NCBI RefSeq assembly: GCF_963583255.1
Contig: NC_084807.1
Span: forward strand, 6,366,872 to 6,430,871
Source: Pyrus communis
Lineage: Eukaryota > Streptophyta > Magnoliopsida > Rosales > Rosaceae
Length of the DNA stretch: 64,000 nucleotides
Direction of reading: 5' to 3'
Within the stretch, counting starts at the first letter, position 1, and each line of letters starts with the position of its first letter. A program made the position numbers and the translations under genes. The notes beneath the pieces were generated by a model, which was given only the letters and a program-made list of their open reading frames with translations, was not told where the DNA came from and did not search any database. Positions 38,251-51,147 of the stretch are shown one piece after another.

Positions 38251-40555
38251 TGATAGGAGCATATTTATGCGACTTAATTGGCTTGTTCTCATGCATTTAC
38301 GTTGTGTTTCTTTAGTTATTTTAGTCCTTTATGCCATTTTCGTGTGTTTCTAGGTTCATATGGCTAAGGAAGCAAAAAGAAGCAATTTGGAGCATTCTAG
38401 AGCATTTTTGGGCCAAGATTGGATAGTGCAAGCATGGAGGCATGAGGATGGACGAATTTGAAGGCTTGAATTCAGTTAGGGAGCTGCAAGGGGGCCTAAA
38501 AACCTTATTTCTAGAAGGCTTTATCTATTCACACATGGTGCCTAATTCCTACCTTGTCCTAGCCGTCCTACCTTGTCTCTTAGCCGTCCTACCTTGTCTC
38601 CTAGCCGTCCTAGCTTGTCACTAGCCGTCCTAGCTTGTCTCCTAGCCATCCTAGCTTGTCTCCTAGCCGTCCTAGCTTGTCACTAGCCGTCCTAGCTTGT
38701 CTCCTAGCCATCCTAGCTTGTCTCCTAGCCGTCCTAGCTTGTCACTAGCCGTCCTACCTTGTCTCCTAGCCGTCCTAGCTTGTCTCCTAGCCGTCCTAGC
38801 TTGTCACTAGCCGTTCTACCTTGTCACTAGCCGTCCTACCTTGTCTCCTAGCCGTCCTACCTTGTCTCCTAGCCGTCCTAGCTTGTCACTAGCCGTCCTA
38901 CCTTGTCACTAGCCGTCCTACCTTGTCTCCTAGCTGTCCTACCTTGTCTCCTAGCCGTCCTAGCTTGTCACTAGCCGTCCTACCTTGTCTCCTAGCCGTC
39001 CTAGCTTGTCTCCTAGCCGTCCTAGCTTGTCTCCTAGCCGTCCTAGCTTGTCTCCTAGCCGTCCTAGCTTGTCACTAGCCGTCCTACCTTGTCCAAGCTA
39101 CACACATATATCCTTTAAGTGTTTCATGTATAGAATTTCTGGTACAAAAAACCTTTTGGTTTCAACTAAGTTCAAAACCTTTCCTAGCCCTATAAATAAG
39201 GCTTTGCAGCAAGGCACTAAGGGGATCACTCATTCACCCAATTTTCGTCCATTCATCTAGCCACACCACTCTACACATCCTAAAATCCTAGAAACACAAT
39301 TCCAGCCAAACACTACACCTTGCCGTGCCTATCCTCCATCCAATTCCATAATCCCTGATCCTAAAACACATCCCAACCATCCCATCCACCTTTGTGCCGT
39401 AGTAAGGAGAAAGAAGGAAAGACTCTTGGATGCTCAAGCTTCGTCGTTGGTGCATTCTAGGTGTAATTTGTTTTATGATTTCAATGTTTAATTTATTTTC
39501 CTTTCATTTTGCTATGAACATGAGTGGCTAAACCCCTATTGGTTAGGGGTGATTTCGAAGCCATAACTATGTGTGCAAGTTGATTTGATAAATTCCAGTT
39601 ATGAGTTCTTGAATCGTGAATGCAATTGGCTTAACTGTGCGAGTAATAACGTATTTGTGTTTGTTAATTAGGGGTCGACACTTAATTGGCTTGCATGAAT
39701 ATGATGCTAGAATATAAGTTTGTTTCACATAATTGTCACACACTTATATTCACAAGTAGTGAAGGTTGCTAGTCACAATCGCGTTAAGTTCAATTCCTAG
39801 CATAAGTGTCATGATGTCATAGTCACAAGTGCTTTGTCAATGCTTATAGTTTTCATTGAACGTAATGATCTTTGATTGTATCTTTATTATGATGTCATGT
39901 AAGGAACTTTTGAAGAATGCTTTGGGTTGTCGTATGATGTCATCCAATTCAATAACACAAGGAAAACTTGAGAATTAACTAGTGATGTCACGGTTAATTT
40001 GGGGCATTGTCATTCATAATTCTATGAAGGAATAACTGGAAATCGAGTCATTTGCATACTTGTCATGTGTGGAGAAAGAACCCCTAACTAGTCCATCATC
40101 CATTAAAAACCCCAAAAATGTTTCAAAATCAGTTTTACTTTGCAATCTGTTTTCTCAACTTTAATTTCGTCCAAATCAAATCCCCCTTTACTTTGAAGTC
40201 TCAATTTAGTTAGAAATTGTTTTGGTTTTTGTTTTTAAGTGTTTTGAGTCAAGTTTTCAACCAATTTCGTCCAAATTAGTGTAGGTGCTCAAAACTGCCC
40301 AGAAAGTGGTTTTTAGGCAGTTTTGAGTCTTCTAGTTGCTGTTTTGAGTTTTTGTTTTGTTTTAGTGTTTTAACTTTGGTTTTTCATTCTTTGAGTCCAA
40401 ATTAGTGTTTTTAATTTTGTTTTGGAGTCCTTAGGTCAGTTTTCAAGAGTTTAGCAATCCCTCCTAATCCCCGGTTTTGAACGATCCCTACTTACATACT
40501 TTGCTACAATTGTCAGAAGAGGGTTTAATTTGTGTGCTTAATATATTTCGCATCA
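38251..40555 (+). repeat. LTR 2 (2305 bases)
   Basis: Same ends as LTR 1. The 62-base excess over LTR 1 equals three minisatellite units (26 in all). It has a private CCGTTCTAC variant near 38812. Confidence 0.93.
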
Positions 40556-42692
40556 AATTTTTGGCGCCGTTGCCGGGGATTAGCAACTTTGCTAATCCCT
40601 TGGATTGTTTTATTTTCGTTTGTTTTTATTTTATTCCAGATTCTTAATCTTGTTTTGTTTCTTGTTTTAGGTACTAATTTATGACTCGGAGTTCTCATCC
40701 GATTCGTGAACATATCCTGGAGTGATTGGGTTCTTCGTCCGGCTGTACGACGTTAAAGCAAGCGCTACTTGGGAGGCAACCCATGCATTCAACAAAGGAA
40801 GACCTAGAAAGCACTCCAATTCCAGATTTGCGTTCCTAAACTCTTCTCTTTGTTGCTATTTCGTTTCTGCCATGTTAGGTTGTTTATTTGTTGTTTTGTT
40901 TGTTTGTTTGTTAATTGTGTGAGTCTATGCTTGAAACATTGAGGACAATGTTTGATTTAAGTGTGGGGGGGGGGGGGGGGGGTAAACAAGTGTTTTTGTA
41001 TGATTTTACATGATTTTCATGGGATTTTATCACCTATCACTTATAATGTTGTTTCTCACTGTTTTTAAGTGTTTTTAGTGTGTTTTGAAGTGTTTTTATG
41101 TGTTTGGATCAGAAAATCCGAAAATTTACAAAAAAAAATTGCAAAAGAGTTTTGAAAAACCCCAAAAAGAGTTGTTTTAAAGTTGTTTTTGTGTATTTGT
41201 TTGGGTCTTAGGTCACCTTCCAACACAATGATGAGGATTTGGCTTTAAATTACATGACTATTAAAGAATGTTGTAAACATGGCTGGAAGTTGATTTATGC
41301 TTTGGTTTATGCTTGGTTATGGTTATAGCTTATGAATTCACATATTACAAAGAGAAAATCTGTTTTTGTAACATGCTTGAATGAAGGAACTTAAACTAAA
41401 GCTACATCCTTGTGAGACTTGAGCCTATAACGTTCTTTGGAGAGTATAAATCTGTGATTTCTTGTTTTCTAAAGTCGTTGCATGATCTCATCATTCTTTG
41501 CTTGGTTGCTACTTGGAATGCATTTCATTGTAGTTCCAAATACTAGAACTCATGCCCAATTCATTCAAAGCATGATATTGATTGCATAACATACAATAAG
41601 ATGAAGTTGTTAGTCAAGCCAAAGCCAAAAAGCCTATCCCTTTTCACATGTATTGTAGGATTACACCTTTTGAGCCTTTTCAAGCTTATTTTCTTTGTTA
41701 ACCACATTATCCTCACCTAGCCTAGATTAGGACTTTCCATACCCTTGTTCTTAAAGGATAGTGAAGCATGACTTAGAATGAACTCCTTTTGATCAATATA
41801 TTGCAGAAAATAAGTGTGGGGGAAGATAATAGGGCACGGCCAAAGAATGAAATAAAGAAAAAAGAAAAAAATTCGTGGAAAAATAAAAAAGGAAAATAGA
41901 AAAGAGTTGAAAAGAAAGAAAAAGAGTTGAAAAATAAGTGAGAATGATCTCACAAGTATTGGTTATTAAAGGAAGGGTCCAAAAGAGTGAATTTGACCCT
42001 AGTTGTTGCATGAATCTTCCCTTGTGTTTAAAAGTTGATTTCTGCCATTAAAAGTGAGTTTAAGTGTCAATTTCATTACTTTGCTTCCTATTACTTTAAG
42101 AACCTTTGTTTTACTTTACCTTTCTTTGTTAAACCATTACCCTTAGCCCCGTTACAACCCTCAACTTCTATCTTGATGTTATGTGTTCAATTTGTGGAGT
42201 TTGAATTTGGTATGAGCATATGGAATCACTGGTCCTCATTCTAAGTTGTAGCATTCCATTCATGAGATCATATTCATGTCATTGTCATAAATCCAGAAAA
42301 TGCTTTCTTTGATATAACATATGTGAGTGTTAGAATTCATATTTTCATCAATCTCCTCACATATACCTAGTGTAGGGTGTGGAGTTAGAAAATCTGTGTG
42401 AAAATTGAGTGCATTCTAGTAAGGAATTGAGGGAATTCTCTAAGGCATGTTACTACATTCAAAATGTTGTTTTAATTGATTAAATGTGAAATAATAAGTG
42501 GTAACTTTGATTAAGTGTTTGTTGAAGTGTAAAGTAAGCTAAATGTCGTGGGAATGATGTTCTATATTGTGTCATGTTCGTTTGAAATCCCTGAGATACA
42601 TGTTGGAAGGTTTAAAATGTGTTTTGGTTTGTTTTTAGTTTCTTTCGTTTTGTTTTGCTCGAGGACTAGCAAAAGCTAAGTGTGGGGGAATT
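40556..42692 (+). other. Internal region 2, coding-deleted
   Basis: Matches internal region 1 throughout by eye; the 5-base length difference is accounted for by the G run (18 G against 13). Confidence 0.88.
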
Positions 42693-44977
42693 TGATAGGA
42701 GCATATTTATGCGACTTAATTGGCTTGTTCTCATGCATTTACGTTGTGTTTCTTTAGTTATTTTAGTCCTTTATGCCATTTTCGTGTGTTTCTAGGTTCA
42801 TATGGCTAAGGAAGCAAAAAGAAGCAATTTGGAGCATTCTAGAGCATTTTTGGGCCAAGATTGGATAGTGCAAGCATGGAGGCATGAGGATGGACGAATT
42901 TGAAGGCTTGAATTCAGTTAGGGAGCTGCAAGGGGGCCTAAAAACCTTATTTCTAGAAGGCTTTATCTATTCACACATGGTGCCTAATTCCTACCTTGTC
43001 CTAGCCGTCCTACCTTGTCTCTTAGCCGTCCTACCTTGTCTCCTAGCCGTCCTAGCTTGTCACTAGCCGTCCTAGCTTGTCTCCTAGCCATCCTAGCTTG
43101 TCTCCTAGCCGTCCTAGCTTGTCTCCTAGCCGTCCTAGCTTGTCACTAGCCGTCCTACCTTGTCTCCTAGCCGTCCTAGCTTGTCTCCTAGCCGTCCTAG
43201 CTTGTCACTAGCCGTCCTACCTTGTCACTAGCCGTCCTACCTTGTCTCCTAGCCGTCCTACCTTGTCTCCTAGCCGTCCTAGCTTGTCACTAGCCGTCCT
43301 ACCTTGTCACTAGCCGTCCTACCTTGTCTCCTAGCTGTCCTACCTTGTCTCCTAGCCGTCCTAGCTTGTCACTAGCCGTCCTACCTTGTCTCCTAGCCGT
43401 CCTACCTTGTCTCCTAGCCGTCCTAGCTTGTCTCCTAGCCGTCCTAGCTTGTCTCCTAGCCGTCCTAGCTTGTCTTCTAGCCGTCCTAGCTTGTCACTAG
43501 CCGTCCTACCTTGTCCAAGCTACACACATATATCCTTTAAGTGTTTCATGTATAGAATTTCTGGTACAAAAAACCTTTTGGTTTCAACTAAGTTCAAAAC
43601 CTTTCCTAGCCCTATAAATAAGGCTTTGCAGCAAGGCACTAAGGGGATCACTCATTCACCCAATTTTCGTCCATTCATCTAGCCACACCACTCTACACAT
43701 CCTAAAATCCTAGAAACACAATTCCAGCCAAACACTACACCTTGCCGTGCCTATCCTCCATCCAATTCCATAATCCCTGATCCTAAAACACATCCCAACC
43801 ATCCCATCCACCTTTGTGCCGTAGTAAGGAGAAAGAAGGAAAGACTCTTGGATGCTCAAGCTTCGTCGTTGGTGCATTCTAGGTGTAATTTGTTTTATGA
43901 TTTCAATGTTTAATTTATTTTCCTTTCATTTTGCTATGAACATGAGTGGCTAAACCCCTATTGGTTAGGGGTGATTTCGAAGCCATAACTATGTGTGCAA
44001 GTTGATTTGATAAATTCCAGTTATGAGTTCTTGAATCGTGAATGCAATTGGCTTAACTGTGCGAGTAATAACGTATTTGTGTTTGTTAATTAGGGGTCGA
44101 CACTTAATTGGCTTGCATGAATATGATGCTAGAATATAAGTTTGTTTCACATAATTGTCACACACTTATATTCACAAGTAGTGAAGGTTGCTAGTCACAA
44201 TCGCGTTAAGTTCAATTCCTAGCATAAGTGTCATGATGTCATAGTCACAAGTGCTTTGTCAATGCTTATAGTTTTCATTGAACGTAATGATCTTTGATTG
44301 TATCTTTATTATGATGTCATGTAAGGAACTTTTGAAGAATGCTTTGGGTTGTCGTATGATGTCATCCAATTCAATAACACAAGGAAAACTTGAGAATTAA
44401 CTAGTGATGTCACGGTTAATTTGGGGCATTGTCATTCATAATTCTATGAAGGAATAACTGGAAATCGAGTCATTTGCATACTTGTCATGTGTGGAGAAAG
44501 AACCCCTAACTAGTCCATCATCCATTAAAAACCCCAAAAATGTTTCAAAATCAGTTTTACTTTGCAATCTGTTTTCTCAACTTTAATTTCGTCCAAATCA
44601 AATCCCCCTTTACTTTGAAGTCTCAATTTAGTTAGAAATTGTTTTGGTTCATGTTTTTAAGTGTTTTGAGTCAAGTTTTCAACCAATTTCGTCCAAATTA
44701 GTGTAGGTGCTCAAAACTGCCCAGAAAGTGGTTTTTAGGCAGTTTTGAGTCTTCTAGTTGCTGTTTTGAGTTTTTGTTTTGTTTTAGTGTTTTAACTTTG
44801 GTTTTTCATTCTTTGAGTCCAAATTAGTGTTTTTAATTTTGTTTTGGAGTCCTTAGGTCAGTTTTCAAGAGTTTAGCAATCCCTCCTAATCCCCGGTTTT
44901 GAACGATCCCTACTTACATACTTTGCTACAATTGTCAGAAGAGGGTTTAATTTGTGTGCTTAATATATTTCGCATCA
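42693..44977 (+). repeat. LTR 3 (2285 bases)
   Basis: Has 25 minisatellite units, two more than LTR 1, and a private GGTTCATGTTTTTAAG (near 44646) where the other two read GGTTTTTGTTTTTAAG. Confidence 0.93.
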
Positions 44978-45157
44978 TACTACGGTCTAGTGGTATTCCT
45001 CTTCACTTGTAAGTCAGAGGTATTATGTTTGATTCTCGCCAAAGGCGAATTTGAACCACATTATTATTAGCTCATTTTGAGGCTAAACTCACTCCACTCC
45101 ACCTTAATGTTGATAAATTTGTTCAAAAAAAAAAAAAAAAAAAAAAAGCTTGTTGAT

Positions 45158-46190
45158 TGCGCTTGGTTTTGGGATTAATTGATAGATGATACTTACATAC
45201 TCACAAGTGAATACCCTACATACTTTTTTTTTTTTTTTGGCTCCATAATATTACCACATGTATTATTGTTTTAAATAATAATAGACATACTAATTAATCC
45301 CTAAGACACCTCCCACACCAATGGAATCGGTCTTCAATAATGTGATGTGATTAGTTGTATAATGTATTACCCCTTTTGATTGGATTGTGAGTGTGATGTG
45401 TGTAGCCCGTAATTTTGTGATAGGACCAAGACTGAGGAAAATAATAATCATGTAACATGAAATCCCGCAAGAGTTTATATTGTTTATTCAAAATTATCTC
45501 TTAGGATTTTATGGATAAGTTATGTGGATGCAAATTTCTTCCTCCTTGTTCTTGGATAAAATTGCACTTACAAAATAAATAACATCTTAGATCATGGCTA
45601 AGAGCCTCATGCCCTCACGATGATTTTTTTTTGGGGGGGGGGGGGGGGGGCTTTGGTTAAAGAACCTCCGATATCAAAGTTAGGATTTAGAGAGAAAAAG
45701 TATTTAGAGAATTTTGAGTATTTAGTAAGAGTGTAGACCTAGGTTTTTAGAGAAAATGGGGTAGTATATATAGGGCATGGGAGAAGAAGGTGGCCGGCCC
45801 TTTGTGGTGTTTTTGAGTGTATTTTGTAGTTAATTGGTAGTTTCATTGGCCCTTAATAGATTAATTAGGTAATAAATCTATTAATTAGCTAATTAACATA
45901 CTTTAAAAGAAATGTTTTGGGGGTTACCTTGTGGAGAAGATAGATGAAATATGTTTTGAATAAATACTTATTTTGGACACTTTTGACTTGATTGTGGGAT
46001 GATTGTCCACTGCTCGCGTGTGGGAATTCCGGTGCTCCTCAAGGTTAATTTTGTCCTTTCCACCCAAAAATTCACGTGTCGTCTCTTGATTATTTTTGGC
46101 TCCACAAGTTATATTTTATGGCATTAGTTTTTTTTTTTATATACGAAATTTTGGCATTAGAGTTCGTAATCTGACTCATATTATTATTAA
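45158..46190. other. Spacer with possible LTR remnant
   Basis: No gene. It contains a long G run (about 45633-45650). A stretch around 45650-46110 with GGTGGCCGGCCCTTTG and, on the minus strand, a TATA-like CCCTATATATAC could be an old LTR fragment, but I found no partner repeat. Confidence 0.3.
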
Positions 46191-46205
46191 TAAAATTAAC
46201 ATTCT

Positions 46206-46410
46206 CATTCTTCTTTTTTTAAAAAGGGGACAAGCTGGTGGCTCGCCACAGCAGTCCACCCTTTAGGGAATCGGAAAGACTCACAGATGCATTTCAGCCT
46301 CCTCTGGCCACCATTATGTGATTCACTAGCATTAGGAATTGAACTTAGAATGTACCGTGTAATATACGAGCCTGAAATTTACTCCAACCGTTGGACCACC
46401 CCTTGGTGGT
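46206..46410 (-). mobile_element. tRNA-derived SINE with perfect 15-base duplication
   Basis: TAAAATTAACATTCT flanks it at 46191-46205 and 46411-46425. On the minus strand the A box is TGGTCCAACGG, the B box AGTTCAATTCC, and the 3' end is A-rich (TTCTTTTTTT on plus). It is a different family from the SINE at 33857/44983. Confidence 0.88.
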
Positions 46411-46425
46411 TAAAATTAACATTCT

Positions 46426-47820
46426 AATTCAATTATTCTTTTAAAATCATATTATTTTCATGGGCAAGAGAGCAAAAACTCTCAACATATGGTTGAATTA
46501 CTTTAATTATTGTTTTAAAAACCATTGTATAATAATCTCTCACCATTTTTTAAATTTGTATGAACTCTACGACTCTTCTCTCTCCTCTATTACCCTGACC
46601 CCTCTTTCCACTTTAAATATGAATATTAAAATGTTAAAGGAGTTTATCTTTGATGATTTTTCTCGAAACGCATGCACGAGCATCATTAAAAAAAAATATA
46701 TATCTTTAACGTACAAATAAGTCAGTGGAATGAAATTAATTTATTTCTTCACTTCTGCTTCAATTCCAATTATCTTTTCATCGTTCTCCAATAATAATAA
46801 TAATAATAATAAGTATCTTTTTCATCAGGAAGAGTGAGAGACCTGTCTTCCCATTTTTTGCATTTTTCCTTTTTCCAATTATCTTTTGTTAACTTTTTAA
46901 GATGATGGATATGAAATTCCGTCATGTTAGTTATTATGATCGCATCTAAAAAACAACGAATTTTGCGGCGAGGACTGAAGAGGAACCAGAATGACTGACT
47001 CCTTAAATTAGTGGTCATGCATACATTCTAGTTAGCTTTTGTTTATTTATTTGGAGTGGTGTGGTACTTTGTTTTCTTGATCGGACTTCCATGTTCTCAC
47101 CATCTATGGTACAACATAAATATTTGTTTCATAGTATGACACACAACATATTTGTTTGTACTATATATAGGGAACGGTCGTATGTACAGTTCTTACCATT
47201 AAATCAAACTTTAAATCTACTCACCTCTCCTTTTCTACAATTCCTTATTTATTAATAAATTGTTTTTGTCTATATTTCAAGAAGGAGAGAGCAAAATTGT
47301 AAGGAGGCTAAGTTTATACATTTGTTTCAGAATCTGGACTTTAAGAAACACCACTTAAACACACAACACGTTCAAATTAATCTATCCAAATACATTATAA
47401 AGTTGGCCATACAAAAACGTATATTAAAAATTATGTAAAAAAAATGGTGTCACAAGTCTACCACTGTATATATATGTATATAGAGTAACAACATTCCTAG
47501 CTTTACAAAAACATAAGTTTATAAGTGGCGGCAATCAATCATTAATGTTAGACAATCGTTTCATCAGTAATCAGCACAAGCCATGTCATTATATATAGTA
47601 TAAACTGAAAATTAATTTAAAGAATTTTTGGTCTATGAAGTTTATCTAAAGTTTAATTACTATATATAATTAAGACATTCTCATCGGTTTTTGTTTTTGA
47701 TATCGAAAACGTTGGTTTTTGTCTTTGTTGGTGATTAAGGACAACTGAACATCATCAACTTATCCATTTTATTCACTTTTGAGTTTTGTACCTTCACGTT
47801 TAATAGTGTTACAACATAAT
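46426..47820. other. AT-rich spacer, no gene seen
   Basis: Holds an (AAT)n run (about 46790-46812) and scattered short open frames without recognisable content. Confidence 0.5.
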
Positions 47821-47829
47821 GATAACATT

Positions 47830-48850
47830 CACGTCTGAAGAGGCTTGAAGGACCGCCTCGTGGTCTAGGAGGATCAGCCTACTTGCCAGAGGGGGCTGCT
47901 GGCTTGGCAAGGGAGGAGTTGCCACAGGGGACTTGAAGGACATCACGGTTAGGGATGGCAATTCAAACTGTTAAACTCGATAACCGTGGATAACTGCCTG
48001 AATGGAGTGGATTTGGGTATATAAATTCGTGTATATTATGGATATGGGGAAAAACCGTGAACTTTATTTGGTTATGATTTTGGATATGGTTATAGGAGTC
48101 TCTAATCCATATCCGTCCCCAAATCCGAACCGAATAATATATATAATATAATATAATATATATATATATATAATTGAGTGAACTTATACCATTATTACCG
48201 TATTCATTATTCCGCATAATATATTTAGTACATAATATAATATTATTCATCGAACCCTATATTATATTTATTATGCACCAAACATCATGCTTATACGAGA
48301 TATCAACAGCCAACATCATTAATGTTTTATACAATACCCTTATTTTTATACTCTACAAAATTTATTCATTGTTATGTTTTTATTATTGGACATGGCTATT
48401 TAATGACAAAATTAGCATCTACTAAATTATTATGCGTCAATTGGATGAATATAATTTTTTGTTTTTGACGAATATGGATATAACCGTTAACCGATGAGAA
48501 ATCCGTTACCCGGTGAATATGGTTATGGATAATCCTTGATGGTTAATTTGCGGTTATGAATATGGTTAATTTTCGTGGTTATTAGGATGACTATAGCATT
48601 TCCATTCCTAAATCGAACAATTGCCATTCCTAATCACGGTGCACAGGATTTCTAGAGGCCATGGCCACTCCAGTTAATGTCCTTTGAGAGATCATCATTA
48701 ATTGCAGATAGTCGCATGGCTTCACGACGAACATAAGCAAAAGCGTGCTCCACAGATGAGGACGGATGAACCGTAACACATCAATCCTAATCTTGTCTAG
48801 AGTAGCGTCCAATCCGTGAAGCATCGGATCTGTACAGCCGAATATTCATG
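47830..48850 (-). pseudogene. Copia-type gag fragment interrupted by a MITE
   Basis: On the minus strand, shifting frames give GLDATLDKIRIDVLRF then SVEHAFAYVRREAMRLSAI, the pattern of plant copia gag proteins (GLD..LDKIRSDVL, then TVEQAYAHVRRE). Further gag-like sequence resumes beyond the MITE at 47830-47949. No LTR is seen, so this is a relic. Confidence 0.55.
47950..48632. mobile_element. hAT-type MITE with 8-base duplication
   Basis: Ends TAGGGATGGCAAT and ATTGCCATTCCTA are inverted. ATCACGGT is duplicated at 47942-47949 and 48633-48640. The interior is rich in GGTTATGGATAT-like words and has no transposase. It sits in a gag relic and is related in style to the element at the left window edge. 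Confidence 0.88.
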
Positions 48851-50225
48851 GTGTAAGGTCATCATTGAAGCCATATGGGTCGGCATAATAAGAAGTGGAA
48901 CCACACAATATAAGTCATATTTATTTTTGTCAACTTTCCCGTGTCGGATTTTAGTACTATTCAACATGCAATACTAGAAAATGAGGTTACAATAGAATCG
49001 TCAAAGTTTACAATCACAAGTTACATAATCATGGTCATGGTACGTTATATTTAGTAATACGGACACCTAATGTATGACATTGTAATTATTGTACAAACTT
49101 TAGGTTTTACATTGTTAATGTCATATGACACTGTCAAAGTACGTTGTTATATGTGGTCGTGATTATATTACAAAAACATTGATTGATAAAGAGCACAAAT
49201 ACTTTTTTTATTAAAGGGTACTGTAGACTAAACTGTTTTTTTTTTTTAATCGATAGTGTAGAGTAACCCTAAAGTTTGTAGTAATTATGTGTTGCATATT
49301 AAAGTGAAGGGTAATTTAAAGTGAATTAGTTGCATATTTATTTTCATGATGTGAAATTCATATTTTCTACATGCCCTCACGTTTGGTGTCATGATTTGAG
49401 CCTAACACTAAATAACTCATATTAAATATATGATTTGTCAAATAAATAGGCAACAAGTGGAGAGCCGAAACTCCCTCGTACAAGCTTTGATTGGCCTTCA
49501 TACTCTCAACAATGCAAAAGCCAAAGACACGGAGCAGCACTCAATTATTTGAAGGTGACCGTCACTCAAGACTTGCTACATATTTCAGAGTGCTTGCGAA
49601 GGAAGCATGTTTACTCAGGATCACTTTTGATAAATAAAATTAAAAAAAAAAAAAAAAGCACCTGAAAATATTTTAAAAGCCGGCTCAAGTGCTTCAAGAT
49701 AAAACGCACCACCGATTATTTGGACCGCATTTGGGATAGGTCAAAATATTGCCAAACACACGTTTAAATGGAATAAGAAATTAATTTGTCTCATGCTCGA
49801 AGGCATTGATAATATGTCCTTTTGGTCATTAGTTTACTAATTTTTGTAATGATTTAGTCTTTAAGTAAATGGTTTTTGAGAATACAGGAAAATTAGTAGA
49901 CCTTTTGAATAAGATTTCTCTGTGACTGGGGTGGTTGTATGTTTTGCTACTTTAGGTTAAGCAAAACACCTACAAGGTTTCGTTGAATAATACTTGCCAC
50001 ACAAGTGGTTAAAGTCCAAAGTCTCCAAATAATATATGCACTCAAAAAATTGAATTGCCTTTACGGATTTCTAAAAGGTGGGTGGATGCATGCTCTAGTG
50101 TCTGTATGGCCTTGGTTATAAAGCCCCGAGTCGTCGCACACAATTTGAGTCAACGTCTCTTTTGCAATGATTTCTATAATGTTACTTGGAATATTAACAA
50201 ATACATTTTAACAATAGAATTTTTT
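48851..50225. other. AT-rich spacer, no gene seen
   Basis: Only short open frames and a poly-A run (about 49634-49657). Confidence 0.5.
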
Positions 50226-50228
50226 TTT

Positions 50229-50372
50229 ACCAATACGGTTTAGTGATATTTTTCTTTATTTGTAAGTGGAATGTCTTAAATTTTATTCTCACCAAAGGTG
50301 AATGTGAACTAAATTATCATGGCTAATCCTTTTTCAGGTTTAGCCGACTCCCCCCACTTGTTAGTTTAAATA
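50229..50372 (+). mobile_element. Old copy of the GGTCTAGTGG-type SINE
   Basis: It aligns with the SINE at 44983-45145: ACGGTTTAGTGATATT..., CTTTATTTGTAAGTGG, ATTCTCACCAAAGGTGAAT, then GGTTTAGCCGACTCC. It is strongly diverged, and I see no tail or target duplication. Confidence 0.65.
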
Positions 50373-51147
50373 ATCTCGAATGCATGGACAGAACCACCTT
50401 CGGCCTAGGGGCGGATGCCCCCGCTCATTTTTACTTTTTGGGGGGAAATTCACATAATGCATATAGCAATCCCACATGATTCGGCTATGAAATTTTTGAA
50501 GAATCGATTGAGAAATCGGATGGGAGATCAATAGATACATAATAGCATGGTTATTCTTATACAAAGATATGTTATGATATTGGTAATGATATTGTCATGC
50601 AACGGTTTCAAAACATGAAAAAACATCAAGAAATTAATATTGTAATAAGTTGTATAAAAATCTTATAGATTAATATATAAGTGTTTTGTTTCGTAATTTC
50701 TTGAACTTTTTAATTCGTGACTTTGATATTTGAAGATGCCCTCATTCATATAGATCTCTAGCTTCGTCCCTGCTAGTATGTATTTAAAAAACCTATTAAA
50801 TTCCCCACCCCTTACTTGCCTATATACGTTGTTAGTCGCTATAATCCTTTATTTATGTACGAATTCCTGTAAAATAAAATGAAATGGTTCAATAGTTGAC
50901 AACCCGCCAACAACGTTGTTCACCTTTGTGATTAACGTATATTTACAATATAGACTTTATAATCTGAACTCATGCGGTGGAGATTACAAGTAAGATATGT
51001 TGGAATTTAAGTAAATGAACAGATACTCTAATCACAGTTCACAATAAATATATATTTATATATCCATCATTAGTCTCAAATTTATACATCCATTGTTAGT
51101 CTCAAACCTGAAGAAGTCATGGATGTTAAGTAGTTTCTTCTACCCAC
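50373..51147. other. Spacer, no gene seen
   Basis: AT-rich and without recognised content. Confidence 0.4.

Larger units (their letters stand above)
33876..44977 (+). mobile_element. Three-LTR tandem of a gag-pol-less LTR retrotransposon
   Basis: Layout: LTR (33876-36118), internal (36119-38250), LTR (38251-40555), internal (40556-42692), LTR (42693-44977). The whole is flanked by TACTA at 33871-33875 and 44978-44982, so one insertion later became a tandem. The primer site TGGCGCCGTTGCCGGGGA (36125-36142, repeated at 40562-40579) is the type used by Athila/Tat gypsy elements. The purine tract ends TGTGGGGGAATT before each following LTR. No gag, protease, RT or integrase remains. The near-identity of the copies implies a recent origin. 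Confidence 0.93.
33845..45157 (+). mobile_element. SINE split by a tandem LTR retrotransposon
   Basis: AAGCTTGTTGAT at 33845-33856 recurs at 45146-45157 right after a poly-A tail: a SINE target duplication. The SINE head is 33857-33875 and the rest is 44983-45145, with an A-box-like GGTCTAGTGG, a B-box-like GTTTGATTCTC and an A tail of about 20. The LTR complex 33876-44977 plus its 5-base duplication lies inside it. Confidence 0.88.

Noticed and set aside
38442..38624. Repeated open frames at the same offsets in each LTR (beginning MRMDEFEGL)
   Set aside because: They sit upstream of the LTR TATA box, run into the minisatellite and are copied only because the LTR is copied; no evidence of a protein.
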